From Diphasiastrum complanatum (Eukaryota; Streptophyta; Lycopodiopsida; Lycopodiales; Lycopodiaceae), in contig MU832578.1 of the NCBI GenBank assembly GCA_029204225.1, forward strand, positions 1-64,000: a stretch of 64,000 bases of DNA. Direction: 5' to 3'. This document shows, piece after piece, positions 44,051 through 55,911 of this stretch; position 1 is the stretch's first letter; every line of letters begins with the position of its first letter. A model generated the notes under the pieces. It did not search any database. It was not told where the DNA came from and worked only from the letters and a program-made list of their open reading frames with translations. The translations under genes and the position numbers were made by a program.

Positions 44051-44292
44051 TGAAGGTTAGTTTTGAGTTTTGAAATTTTTTTTTATTTTTACAAGGGATT
44101 TTTGAATTTTTATGGGTTTTTCTCTAATTTTTCAAAATCTATTGGGAAGTAACCTTCACAGGCTTCTATGCAGGTCTGGGACAGTACCTTGGAGCTGCTT
44201 CCAATCATGCAAAGGTTCATGCCCACTGGTTTTTGAGAAATCAAAATCTGATGAGATTTTGTCTCTCTTTTTCCCTCCAAAAACAGATTTTG

Positions 44293-44295
<3 letters not shown>

Positions 44296-44323
<28 letters not shown>

Positions 44324-44333
44324 CTGATTTTTA
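44296..44333. repeat. Poly-T run
   Basis: About 38 consecutive T bases within the leader of the gag-only element, poly-A on the element's own strand. Confidence 0.95.
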
Positions 44334-44579
44334 TGGATTTTATGGATTAATGAAGGGATTGGGTGCTTGGATCTGATCCTCCCACCCCACAATATCTCCC
44401 TACAGTTAAAACAAACAAACAAAAATCACGAAAAAAACGACAAAAACTAACACTACTCACACTATTCTACCCCTAAAATTCGATTTTTTGGTGAAAATGA
44501 ATGGTGAGAGAAGAGAAAAAAGAGAGGGAGAGAAAAGAAGAGATTGAGAAAACTATGCGATGAAGCGAGTGTGTGGCAC

Positions 44580-44597
44580 TCCCCGGCAACGACGCCA
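44580..44597 (-). other. Primer-binding site for tRNA-Asp
   Basis: The plus strand reads TCCCCGGCAACGACGCCA, the 3-prime end of plant tRNA-Asp with one change, so the minus strand is the primer-binding site. It is one base from the LTR at 44599. Confidence 0.9.
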
Positions 44598-44598
44598 C

Positions 44599-45419
<821 letters not shown>

Positions 45420-46201
45420 GCCGGTTATTACTTTATTAAGAACCGTCAATTCCTATATCAGGTTCTCAATATATACTATTTTTATAAAAATTAATAAAAA
45501 ATCATTTTAAAAATTATTGCTACATACTATGTTAAAATTCCCTCACATTATTTATGAAAAGACACGTGGAAGCCACGTAAAAAAAGTGTAAGTGCACAAA
45601 ATTTGAGCATTCCTCCACTTATCAATTACTCATAAAAGTCTCACACTCTTCAATGCCTATGATATTTAATTGTGCAAAAAAAATCACACTTCACAGCTAA
45701 ACAACTCAAATAAATAAACACTCTAAGCCGCAAAAAAAAAGTCTTGTTGCAGAATGTCTTAAGTTTTTTACATTCCACTTATCAACTAACTACCCATCAA
45801 CAAAAGTGATAGCCTTGAAAAAAGTCTTGTTACATTGTCTATCTTAACATTCTCTTACTCATCCTACTCATGAAAAAATCCATACTCCTCAATGAGGTCT
45901 ACATTCTCATCTATCATGATGTCCTCAGTTGCTAAAAGCCCTTATTGAATGTTAGGTTCTGTAGGGTGAATTGATACTCGGGTTATACCCCCCTCCAAAT
46001 GACGGTCCGGTTCTCAACCTCAATCCAAGGCTCAAAGGGACCCGACGGTTCTCAACCATGGCCGGTTCCTACAAAAGAGCATACCCATCGGTTCTACATA
46101 GAAGCCGGTTCTTGAGAAATAGTGCTCCCGCCGGTTAGGGTCTTTTGAACCGGGTTGAGAACCAAAAGAAAAATCAATACCAGGCCAACATGGGTCTGAA
46201 C

Positions 46202-46499
46202 CAGTGAGGCACCATAGAACACCATCGAAGGCAACGTGAGGAAGAATGTTGAGCGACTAGTGTGGCTATGGCGGCTGAGAAGGTTGTTGAACAAGGCTCT
46301 TTATTTTTTCTCTTCTTTTGTTTGGATAACCCTTTTTAGGGATTTGCTTTACTTTGTTAGTGCTTTGCCTTGCATGTGGTTTTTCTCTTTGAAGTGAAAT
46401 AATTGGCGGTTTTGACCCTAATACAAGGGCTTTTATTTTATGACAATTTTGGAAATTGCACGACTATGCTTCTTAAGTGCTGGATGTCCAAAGCTCTAC
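46202..46499. other. No feature recognised
   Basis: Short stretch between the hAT-like element and the truncated end of the minus-strand copia. Confidence 0.4.
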
Positions 46500-47401
46500 A
46501 AGGATTTTGTTAACCATCTGCATGATACTTAGTCCTGTATACCCATTTGCAACCAATGGGTTTCTTGCCAACTGGTGGTTCTACTAAGTCCCATGTGCTA
46601 TGCTTAGCAATTGACTCCATCTCCTCTCCCATGGCCTTGACCCAAATGTCATCATCGTTCACTTCACCATAAGTCGAAGGTTCTTTGCTTTGAATAATGC
46701 TAGATAAGAGAGCATAATTTGCTTCATACCTTTTAGGTTGTGTCTTCTCTCTTGTTGATCTTCGTAGCTCTCACTGGCTAGATGATCCTGGAAAGTCATC
46801 CATGTCGCGACTCTCCAAAATCTCTCAAACCACTTAAGGAGATTCCTATTAGGTGATCGGCTTCCTGGTGAAAATGTATCCCACGGTACATCCTTCTCCT
46901 TGCGTTTGTCACCTGCAACTTCAATCCTTCTTGCACCAAAAGGTTTGTTCCTACCTCTCCAACCTGTCTCTTGAGGTTGAGTAGTGGTATCTTGAGACGA
47001 TCCTCTTTTTCATCACTTGGAAGGTCAATGAATGGATCATCATCAGGTGGTATCCTCACTATACCATCTTTTCCACTGGATGTATCTATCTTCTCAGCAT
47101 CCTCATCTTCATACGTCTTGGATTCATCAAAGATAACATCACGGCTTACATGGATTTTGTTTTCCACTGGATCAAAACATCTATAGCCCTTCACACGATC
47201 ATCATATCCTAGGAATATACACTTGATAGCTTTTACATCAAGTTTACGTCTCTCTTCCTTAGGAATGTGTACAAAGGCCTTACATCCAGAGATTCGCAAG
47301 TGGTTCACCTTTGGCTTCTTCTTTGTGAATGCTTCCTTAGGTGTTATCTTTGGTATGGCAATGGTAGAACTTTTATTTTGAAGATAGCTGCCGTACTGCA
47401 T
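46500..47401 (-). pseudogene. Copia integrase C-terminal region and start of RT, truncated
   Basis: Minus strand, continuing from the integrase core. TPKEAFTKKKPKVNHLRISG, AFVHIPKEERRKLD, IFLGYDDRVKGYRCFD and IHVSRDVIFDES are the copia integrase end, followed by an acidic linker. After a break near 46796, the RT entry is visible near 46690-46520: a W-x-x-AM-x-x-EM motif, STWDLVEPP and KPIGCKWVYRTKYHADG. The element stops there, so the catalytic YVDD part, RNase H and 3-prime LTR are missing. Confidence 0.8.
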
Positions 47402-47409
47402 GCTTCTGA

Positions 47410-47766
47410 CTAAAAATCTTTTGGTAATTTCATCTCAGCTAGCATAGATCTAGCATTTTTCACAATCGTATGATTTTTGCGCTCAGCTACACCATTGAGA
47501 GCAGGAGTATGAGCTTGCGTAAATTGTCTTTTAATCCCACATTGATCACAAAGATCATTGAAGTCATTAGACTTGTACTCACCTCCACTATCTGATCTTA
47601 GGACTTTGATCTTCCTACATGTCTGATTTTCGACCAATGCTTTGAAGCTCTTGAAGTTGTCAAATGCATATGATTTCTTCTTCAAGAAGTAGATCCACGT
47701 CTTACGTGACATATCATCAATAAAGGTCATGAAATAGAAGGCTTTACCTAAGGACATGGTCCTCAT
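47410..47766 (-). pseudogene. Copia integrase catalytic core
   Basis: 118-residue minus frame with FMTFIDDMSRKTWIYFLKKK, KVLRSDSGGEYKSNDF and THTPALNGVAERKNHT-like end motifs. The catalytic Asp of RSDSGGEY and the Glu of VAERKN region are present, and the usual QQ before NGVAER is AL. It is separated from the upstream frame by a single stop at about 47770 and from the downstream frame by one at 47405, so this copy is only lightly damaged. Confidence 0.85.
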
Positions 47767-47775
47767 AGGCCCGCA

Positions 47776-48051
47776 TTAATCTGTGTGGACTAGATCTAGG
47801 ATGTTCTTTGCTCTTGCAACACCAACTTTATTGAACTTCTCTCGATGCTGCTTTCCATATACACAAGATTCGCACATCAATTTCAAGTGATCTTCTATGG
47901 TAGGCAATCCTGTTACCATCTCCAATCTTCTCATCAAACTGAGGCTTCCCAAGTTCAAGTGACCAAGCCTCTTATGCCACAACTCAGTTTGCGATGGAAT
48001 GGACGATACGAGTCCATGTTGCCCCTTGATTGTAGCATTCAACCTGTACAA
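47776..48051 (-). pseudogene. Copia GAG-pre-integrase zinc region
   Basis: Minus frame with TELWHKRLGHLNLGSLSLM and CESCVYGKQHREKF, the HHCC zinc-binding region before the integrase core, ending ILDLVHTD where the first catalytic Asp belongs. A stop near 48095 separates it from the Gag-protease frame. Confidence 0.85.
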
Positions 48052-48096
48052 CTTAGTATTGGTCTCCCTTACTCCATCCGCAATAGCTTTGAACTT

Positions 48097-49338
48097 TTAG
48101 TTCACATCCTTCACAAAGCAACGATCATGGGCGAATTCTACTTTCAACTTTTGATCAGTAATGACTCCAACAGAAAGTAGATTTTTCTTCAAACTTGGTA
48201 CGTAAAGTACCTCCCTGATCATCTTACTTTTGCCATCAGGTAGTTGGATTGAAACGGTGCCTATCCTCTTGATCTTGCACACCTCACCATTTGCTTGTGA
48301 AACGGATGTTCCATTATCCAACACTTTCAAGCTACTGAACCAATTCTTGTTACCTGTCATGTGTCTTGTGGCTCCTAAGTCAATATACCACGCTTGATCA
48401 TCTTGATTAGATGACAATGCAGATATGAAGATGCTAGAGTCTTCAATCTCACCCTCATCAACAAGGTTACCTGCTTGTTTTGGTTTTCCCTTGTCTTGTT
48501 CCGCCAGAAATTTGTGACATTCACTCTTCAAATGGCCCTTTTTACCACAATGGAAGCACTTTTCTTTCTTCTTTTTCTTATTGGAAGATCCCTCATCCTC
48601 CTGAGACTTGGAAAATTGCTGCTTAGACTTCTTCTTGCCCTTGCCCTTGCCTTGTTTTTGGCATGTCGCAAGTGCTTGATCGTTAGTATTTTGACGTCTA
48701 GCTTTCACCATTTCTTGTCGTTGCTCTTCTTGCATCAAGATTCTTGTGAGCTCGTCAAAGGTTGGTAATCTTTCTCTTGATGCTATTCCACTCACAAACA
48801 TCTGATAGGGTTTTGCAATGCCGCACAATGCATTGTGCACCAGCTCCACATTACATATGTGCTCACCAATAGAATGCAGTTCATCCCTCATTGTCTTGAT
48901 TCTGGCCATGTACGTTTGAATGTGCTCTCCTTGTTCCATACAGGCACTATTCAGCTTTGATAGAAACATGATTCTAGATGGATTTGACTTCTCAAACTGC
49001 TCCTTTAGCACATCCCATGCCTGTCTGGGTGTAACAGCATCACAAATTTGGGTAATGATGTGATCCTTCACTGACAAGTTAATGAAGGTCAAAGCTTTCC
49101 TCATCTTTTTGTGGAACACTTTGATATCCGCTTCATTTGGCAGCCTTCTCTCATCACTTGTGATGACTTCCCACATGTCTTTCTCCATCAGTATGTTTTT
49201 CATTTTGAATTTCCACACTGCATAGTTGGAAATCCCGTCCAATATGCTACTTTCACTCAAAATGGACTCTCCCATGTTTGTCATCACAAAACTGCTTGAA
49301 ACTTCTGCCGTAGGCCAAAAACAGTATGCCGAGGCCAA
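48097..49338 (-). CDS. Copia Gag-protease, nearly intact
   Basis: 413-residue open minus frame. Residues 30-250 are a UBN2-type Gag: GISNYAVWKFKMKNILMEKD, AWDVLKEQFEKSNPSRIM, YMARIKTMRDELHSIGE and LPTFDELTRILMQEEQRQEM. A Lys-rich linker leads to a complete zinc knuckle, CFHCGKKGHLKSEC, near residue 265. The protease follows with WYIDLGATRHMTGNKNWF near residue 320. The family normally has DSG, and here Ser is Leu, which would weaken catalysis although the Asp remains. VLYVPSLKKNLLSVG is the usual post-protease signature. The first Met at 49338 or the one near residue 19 (MTNMGES) could be the start. It is the front of the minus-strand copia whose primer site is at 50649. Confidence 0.9.
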   Translation of the reverse strand: MASAYCFWPTAEVSSSFVMTNMGESILSESSILDGISNYAVWKFKMKNILMEKDMWEVITSDERRLPNEADIKVFHKKMRKALTFINLSVKDHIITQICDAVTPRQAWDVLKEQFEKSNPSRIMFLSKLNSACMEQGEHIQTYMARIKTMRDELHSIGEHICNVELVHNALCGIAKPYQMFVSGIASRERLPTFDELTRILMQEEQRQEMVKARRQNTNDQALATCQKQGKGKGKKKSKQQFSKSQEDEGSSNKKKKKEKCFHCGKKGHLKSECHKFLAEQDKGKPKQAGNLVDEGEIEDSSIFISALSSNQDDQAWYIDLGATRHMTGNKNWFSSLKVLDNGTSVSQANGEVCKIKRIGTVSIQLPDGKSKMIREVLYVPSLKKNLLSVGVITDQKLKVEFAHDRCFVKDVN

Positions 49339-50046
49339 CAGTGATGTCAGAAGTTGAGAATAATGACCTGCACTTTTTCCCTTACCAGGCCACTCGTTGC
49401 TTTTCCACCAATTTGAAAGCCAAATCAGCGTCGCCTTCCGAAATGCACTCAGTCGTCAACTCCCAACTACGTGCCCAGTGGAATGGTGAAATCACTTTTG
49501 GCACACTCCGAACACTTTCTCCGCAGCAATCACTCTATTTTGATGTACCGTACTTGCAGGTACAGTTCGGGTGCCCTTCGTTTGGAGATTATAGCTTTTC
49601 GTTTGGGTCAAAACGGGCAAAGGACCCAGAAATAGGGATTTTCTTTGTTTTTGAAGTATTTCTTCACCTTGAAGAAACTTCACTCTTCAATTGTGAAGAG
49701 ACCCAACTCCCATTTCAATATGAAAATTTTTAATGAAGTTGAAGGCCAAAATGCATTTCACTTCTTCAGGGCCCTCTTCAACAACCCTTCAGACTCCACC
49801 CAATGGTTGATTCTCATCCAACTGTGGGTATCACTCCTGGGTAGCACGAAGCCGTTGATCTTGTAACTTCTCTATCCAACGGATTTGAGCACTTTTGTGC
49901 ACTAATGGAGAGTCTTGTAAGCGCTATCCACTTCAAAGCACTATGCCATTTCCTTGGTTTCACGTGCGAACTGAGTCGCGACCTCCCTGCTCGCGGCCAG
50001 CTTCCCTCTCTCTACACGGCTATGGCTGTCCTGAAGATTCCTCAAT

Positions 50047-50135
<89 letters not shown>

Positions 50136-50648
50136 CGAGGCCACAACCTCTTCTGATCAGACTCACACTGCTAGGGCGCCCTCCTCTAGATTTTTACAGC
50201 TTGCAAAACGGATCAGTATAGAGAGAAATCTCTGATTTTGTGCTCCCAAATCCCAGACCAGGGTTTTTCACACAAATCTGTTCTTGGCTTCCAATTTACA
50301 GTGTTCTGATAGGCCTATCCTCTTGCTTTGAGGTCGTCCTACTGCTAAAACTCTGATGCTTCAATCTGTTTGTCAAACAATGTTCGATTGAATGCACGAT
50401 GACTGCAAACACCAAATAGCCTGCTTCGAAATTTCAAAATTGCATTTGCTGAGGTTCTGATTCAACCGACAACCCTTGTCTCTGAATCCTCACACAGTCT
50501 CAAGCTCACCAAGCTTCTGTGTGCTAAAATCTCTGCACCAGTGTTTCTCCTTCCGTCTTCAACCCGCCGTAAACTCTGAACTCTCAGAAGACAATTCTCT
50601 CGAAGCTCTCTTCAACGACGATGATGTACTGTGTACAGTCCCTGTACG
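49339..50648 (-). other. Long leader of the minus-strand copia
   Basis: 1.3 kb between Gag and the primer site. It contains a long (CT)n run and no coding domain. The plus-strand 135-residue frame at 49326-49733 is antisense to this leader and I do not believe it is a gene. Confidence 0.6.
50049..50131. repeat. (CT)n microsatellite
   Basis: Uninterrupted CT run of 83 bases in the copia leader. Confidence 0.95.
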
Positions 50649-51175
50649 GCTCTGATACCAACTTAGAATTTGCTTTGCACAGGAACACAGATCATGCTAC
50701 AAAGTAACACAGACAGAAACCACGCTCCACAACAAGCTCACATAGCAACTGTATTTCTCAAAATGAAATTACACTGTACATATAGTTGTTCACTCAGGCA
50801 ACCCATGCATAATCCAGGTTGCCGTTGGCGGGATGTGTGTCCCATCGACTTGCCTCGTGGCGAGGCCAACTGATTCTTATCAACTGATAGGACCCACAGT
50901 ACAGTAGCATAGTGATTCTACTTTAATTCTAACTGAATTAACTTCAGTACAGGAGTACCCCCATATCTGTCCCTAATGGATCGCAATAATCCATTAATTA
51001 GAATCTTCACAAGGCTTTATCGTCACATAAACAACCACCCTGGTTGGTACTAACTTTCACCGAATTCCTACATCTGAGAGTTCCAACTCTTAGGAATAAG
51101 GCTCTTACAGTACAAATGTGAACCAAGTGTTATTTTCATTCCATGTCACAATTTTCATTAACAAATGGGATCAAC
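50649..51175 (-). mobile_element. Primer site (50649-50660) and 5-prime LTR of the minus-strand copia
   Basis: Plus strand GCTCTGATACCA is the tRNA-Met primer site in reverse. The LTR should extend right from 50661, starting ACTTAGAATTTGC or shortly after. Its outer end is not clear; a copia RNase H remnant is established by 51219. No matching 3-prime LTR exists at the truncated left end. Confidence 0.65.
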
Positions 51176-51218
51176 TCATGGTCCTATAGATATTCAAAAT
51201 AAATCCAACTTAATGAAT

Positions 51219-51760
51219 TCAAAAATCCGGTGCTATGTAAATTTGCAAGACCAGGGGCTCATTCCTTGTTTCTCCCAATTCGTCCAAGAACTGCCTTAGC
51301 CAGATTATTTCGTTGGCCACTGCTGCAACATATTTTGCCTTGTAGGATGACTGGGCTACAACGGTCTGCTTCTTGCTGACCCAGAGAATTGCTGCTCCTG
51401 ATGCGATGGTGCATCCTCCCAAGACGCTTTTACAGTTGTCCTTGAGAGATGTCTAGCTAGCGTCGTTGTAGAAAAGTATCCTGAAACCTGCACCATGACA
51501 ATAACACAAGCCATAATCCCTCGTTAATTGAAGATATTTCAAAATTTGTTTTGCAATCTTCCAATGTGTCGAGCCTGGACTCGTGCAAAATTGGCTCATC
51601 CTGAATACTACATAAGCAATATCAAGACGTGTGTTGTTAGCAAGGCACATCAATGATCCTATCAGCTTTCTGTAAGGTGTGAGCTACATCTCTTCTCTCT
51701 CTTCCTCAGTCTTTAGATAGTCATCATTTGTCAGCACCGTCCCTGCAAGCATTGGAGTGT
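51219..51760 (-). pseudogene. Copia RNase H remnant
   Basis: Minus strand: LMCLANNTRLDIAYVVFRMS, HWKIAKQILKYLQLTRDYGL, then after a stop GGCTIASGAAILWVSKKQTV and VAQSSYKAKYVA, IIWLRQFLDELG. These are the standard copia RT-end and RNase H motifs with one stop between. Lies head to head with the plus-strand protease remnant at 51757. Confidence 0.8.
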
Positions 51761-52425
51761 TCGCTCCTTTGCAGTTCAGCATCCGAAAGTCCACCTCACA
51801 CTTTGTGACATCAAGACGAATCATGTCTGATTTCAAAAGTGCAGATCCTTCAAGATTCATAGTTCTTGGAGATAGATCTAGACATCAAGTGAACGGTATT
51901 CATTCACTATGGCTCAACACAAACGGCAGAGACAAACGACTCGAAGACGTACTGTTTGTGCCTACTCTGCAACAAGACTTGCTCTTTGTAGCAAAAATAA
52001 TAGATGCAAGGATGCGTGTGATGTTTTTTGACGAAGCATGCAATGTAATTGATGCCAGTACCAATACTCTCATCACTCAAGGCAGAAGGAAGAGGAACCT
52101 ATATCATCTGAAGGTATGCCTACCTGCAGATCAGGTGCATCAGACTTATGATGACTTGTTTGACACTCTGTGGCATAGAAGACTCTACCACATAAACTCA
52201 ATGGCACTTTACTAGACAAGCCATCATGGAGCGATAACAGGGGACAACATCTCGAATGCAACCAATTCGACTACATGTGATGCATGTTTGAAAGACAAGA
52301 TGTCACACACACCATTCATTAAAGACTCCTACAAAACAACAAAGATTCTGGAGCTAGTGCACTCTGAAATTTGCGGACCATTCAACGTGACCTTAGTAGG
52401 AGATTCAAAGTATTATTTTGGCCCT
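51757..52425 (+). pseudogene. Copia protease-integrase fragment, cut by another LTR element
   Basis: Starts inside the protease with SHFVTSRRIMSDF, then LEDVLFVPTLQQDLLFVAKI, GRRKRNLYHLKV, LWHRRLYHINSMAL and, after a stop, CDACLKDKMSHTPF and LELVHSEICGPFNV, the integrase core start. At about 52425 it ends abruptly at the leader of the tRNA-Asp-type element. The active-site DSG is not included. Confidence 0.8.
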
Positions 52426-53512
52426 TTTTCACTCCAAAATGCAGATTGGTATGTTTTTTTGATTTTTTTTATTGGTTGGTTTGGATTTCAAGCCCTTACA
52501 GGCTGTTCAGGGCCTCCTCTACCCTCCCAAACCTCCTCCGCTAGCTGTGAACAGTCCAAAAATAGAAAAATATAGAAAACTAACTCTAAACACCCAAAAA
52601 TCTATCTAAAACTACTCTAGAAAGCAAGAAATAACTCAAATGCAACTATACTAGTTAGTGGAAACCTATCCTTGGCAACGGCACCTACTGTAGGGTCGAA
52701 GATCTCGCGTAATAGTAGCCCTTTCGACTGTCAATAAGGGTTAGAACATTGGATAGGTGCCTAACTATGAATAGATACTACTTTTAGATAGTTCTCTACT
52801 TTTTCTCTAACTCTATCACCACTAACACTGCACACCCCTAACTCTACTCCACTAAACCAACATTCATCACAATTTGGTGAAGGAGAAAAATAGAATAGAA
52901 GAGAGGAAGAGAGTAATAGAGAGAAGGTGGAGAGAGAGAGTGAGGATGGACGTTAGCTCAAATGCTCCTTGTGCTTGCTAATGCAAAACTTTATCTATGG
53001 AAACCAAAAACTTGCAAACTTGAGAGCAAAAGGAAAGCACAATCAAGCACATTAGCAAGTAGTGAATAGCAAGTGAGGATGCTTCTCTCCAAAATTTGGT
53101 AGAGTTTTCTCCTTCTCATTAAGCCTCAAAATAGAGTACATGAGGTGCCTTTTTATAAATGGGGAAGGCCCTTGCCCCAAAATACTATTGGCTAATATGT
53201 ACACTAATCCTATCCATTCATCTTGGACCCAACTTGATCCAAAGGTCTTTAAAAAAGTACATTGGATTTCACATGATTCATGTGAGTCTCCATTTGGACC
53301 CAACTTAAAAGAGTTAACACTAAGTTTTTAACTTAACTTTGGGCCTCAAGTTTTATTTTAATTACAAAAGGGCCCAAATCTATTATTCTATTTACAGCTC
53401 AACTTGCGTGCTCATTGGGCCATGGGCTTATACACGCATGATGCCATGCCCTTGCAACATATTTTATTAGCCGATATTATTTATTTACAATATGTTGGGA
53501 ATACCCCCAACA
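52426..53512 (-). mobile_element. Truncated LTR element: leader, primer site and LTR (52689-53512)
   Basis: LTR of 824 bases, TGTAGGGTCG...CCCCCAACA. A reversed primer site CCTTGGCAACGGCACC lies at about 52670-52685, similar to but not identical with the tRNA-Asp site. The leader continues left to the break at about 52426. The LTR shares CACATGATTCATGTGAG and GGGCTTATACAC with the LTR of the gag-only element, so the two families are related. Confidence 0.75.
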
Positions 53513-53965
53513 GAGTTATAATAATGAAGAGAAAAAAATAAAACTCAGTTGGTGAGTTCTAGCTAGGCAAGTAATCGAAAAATGGACAGGAAATTTGAAA
53601 TGGCGAGTAATAGCCTTATAACTCGTCAACCTCCAGAATGATAGCTCTGAGGATGCTAATCCCTGCTCTGATGGTGAGTAAAGTTGGCTTAAAAAGGTGT
53701 CAAAAAGTGACTGGACGAGTAAAAGCATTGATGGCGAGTAATAAATTATAACTCGCTGAGCTATAGAATAGTGCCTACTGGCTCACCAAAAAAGTTGAGA
53801 GTAAAAAGGGCAACAAAAAACAGGAAAAAAGCCTGTAGGTGAGTAATAAACCTATCACAATGCAAAGAAAAATCAAGGAAAATGCAAACTAAAATCCATC
53901 TAAATAGTAGCTTAGCGCCGTCTCCCCGACAATGGCGCCATAAAAATGTTGGACCCTTTCCGTGC
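53513..53965 (-). mobile_element. Leader and tRNA-Asp primer site of another truncated LTR element
   Basis: TCCCCGACAATGGCGCCA (about 53924-53941) is tRNA-Asp 3-prime end with two changes; TGTTGGACCC at about 53948 would be the LTR start. To the left is a leader with the word TGGCGAGTAATAA repeated about four times (53610-53850). The LTR right of 53948 is cut short, since copia Gag begins by 54045. Confidence 0.6.
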
Positions 53966-54044
53966 ATCCCTAATTGTCGTGATCAAGAGGGCAAAGTAGG
54001 GGTTTGGATCTTCAACCAGGTGAGTATCAATGTAGTACCAGGAT

Positions 54045-54517
54045 TCAATCCAATGGATCTAAATGAGATCTAACCCTAGCTTCAAATATGTGGCCAATCT
54101 GAGTGTCTGATATATTCAAAATAATAAGCGCAAAAGCTTTACCATCCTTCGACTTCCACTTTGAGTCGGATGTGTCGTCTTCAAGCTTCACTTTGATACT
54201 TGTGACAATATCCCACAACTCGTTGGTGATTAGCAAGGTCTTCATCTTAAATTTCCACACATAGTAATTGGATCCATTTTGTTTGTCTACGATGAGACCA
54301 GCTTTACATTGAGAATCCATCTGGAACTTTAGTTTGTCAATAAATTGATAACGTTAAGAATGATGTTGTGTTGCGCTACAATTGGAAATCAATTATCTGA
54401 TACTGAAATTTGATACCACAAACTGAAGAATATAATACTATGGAATGATATCGATTTGATATTACGAAAGATATCAAGTGATAGAGATTTGATATAACAG
54501 TATACGCTATGATACCA
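54045..54517 (-). pseudogene. Copia Gag start and primer site
   Basis: Minus frame (54045-54320) with DKQNGSNYYVWKFKMKTLLI and ELWDIVTSIKVKLEDD, the copia Gag N-terminus. It breaks off at 54045. To the right is the leader and GCTATGATACCA (54506-54517), a reversed tRNA-Met primer site with one change, directly next to the LTR at 54518. Confidence 0.8.
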
Positions 54518-54916
54518 TGTTGGAAAGAGGGAGGTAAAGTGAGTAGATTCGACAAGTCGAAGACTGTAAGCGACTTATCGAGCACAACGAGACTTTGCCT
54601 TCTTTCCTAATGCATGACTATGCCTATCAATATTGAACAAAGCATAATGACAAAAGTCATGTTCAATCTTTTCGTAACCAAATTTGAAATAGTTGCACCA
54701 CAAATGCAAAAAAAAAAAAAACAAACAAAAGAACCGTCCATGCGTGTAGTAGCCGTACGGCCCGAAAAAAAAAAAAACTAGTCCACGTGTACGGCCATAT
54801 GGCCGTACTGTACGGCCCAAAAAAAACCTTCGCACAATGGCATTACATAGGGGAAGGCCCGAAGCCCTCGGGCCTTCCTTGCTGGTCGGGGCCTGCCCGA
54901 GGGCCCCCCGACAACA
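54518..54916 (-). mobile_element. 5-prime LTR of a minus-strand copia, TGTTGGA family
   Basis: Starts TGTTGGAAAGAGGG next to the primer site. A plausible end is CCCGACAACA at 54916, giving ends TGTTG/CAACA and 399 bases. The first 170 bases match 36611-36780. From about 54690 the sequence is unlike the other copy: poly-A runs and GC-rich palindromic words (GTACGGCC, and GGAAGGCCCGA...TCGGGCCTTCC at 54852-54878), perhaps an insertion. Confidence 0.65.
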
Positions 54917-55381
54917 CTCCAAAATCTAGGTGACATCATGATTCATTGTGAAAAGTGTATGCCTATGTTGCTAAGATCCTACTACATCAAGAAACACATA
55001 ACCACTTTCCACCTCATCAAAAGGGCAAAATCAAGTTCCTGCTCATTTAAAGGGGATTTTCAAGATGACAATGTACATATACTATTCGTTAACTGATTAC
55101 TTCACTTCATTGTCTCGACACATGGTCACCAGACCAACGTTTGAATTGGATTTCCAATAGTCATCTCATCCTAACTGCTCTAATTCGAAATTTGAATTGT
55201 ATCATGTATTGCTAATCATCAACAGCCATCTTATCCTAGCTGTTCAAATTCGAAATTTGAATTGCATGTATGCACTAGTCATCCTTGACTCTGCCTGGCC
55301 TCGTCCCAGTATTTTCATTTTCCTCTCCTTACACGTCTTTGAAGCTAAAAAGGAAACCACAATCGCCTTGGATTTCGTGAG
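54917..55381. other. Upstream flank of the lipase gene
   Basis: No coding seen. TTCGAAATTTGAATTG occurs twice (about 55184 and 55248) within a tandem duplication of about 65 bases containing CATCTTATCCTA-CTG-type text. Confidence 0.5.
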
Positions 55382-55390
55382 TATATATAA
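55382..55390 (+). promoter_or_regulatory. Possible TATA box of the lipase gene
   Basis: TATATATAA about 190 bases before the proposed ATG at 55575, a normal distance for a plant 5-prime UTR of about 160 bases. Another TATATATAT follows at 55397, so the exact element is uncertain. Confidence 0.4.
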
Positions 55391-55574
55391 TCTCTATATA
55401 TATCTAGCAATTCTGCCTTTGGCATTTCGCTGAAAAGAGCAATCTAGGCTCTAGGATCTGATCATCCAGCACACTGACTCCATATCTGACTGATCAAATT
55501 GAAATTGGGTTTCAAGAAGATATCTGATTCTAGATTAGTCAAGAGATAATTGAGTATTAGTAACGTTGGGGGAT

Positions 55575-55868
55575 ATGGCAAACAGTTCATTCGCGATTTC
55601 TCATCACTTCAACTTTGGGGTGTGGAAATTTTTGTTATCCATTTTCTATCTTGATGATTCCCCCATAGTTGCATCTTCTGTAGCTCTTAAAGAAACTATT
55701 GAGACTTTTTGGAGGGCTCAGCTCTCGGTTTTTATCATGCTCGTACTAAAATCCTTGCATCTTCCCTTACGCACCTTGGGTGCATTCGTGGAGACGTTTT
55801 TGAACATCATCAATGCGAATGGAGGACTGAGCAAGATCCTATACATGATTTTTACTGCTTCTGCCAGT

Positions 55869-55911
<43 letters not shown>

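Noticed and set aside
49326-49733. 135-residue plus-strand ORF antisense to the copia leader
   Set aside because: No domain and no splice signals; the region is explained as leader of the minus-strand copia.
54690-54916. GC-rich palindromic cluster as a fourth hAT-like element
   Set aside because: The words look similar in style, but I found neither an 8-base duplication nor matching ends.
55566-55574. TTG at 55566 as lipase start
   Set aside because: Not an ATG; the first in-frame ATG is 55575, which fits a nuclear plant gene.
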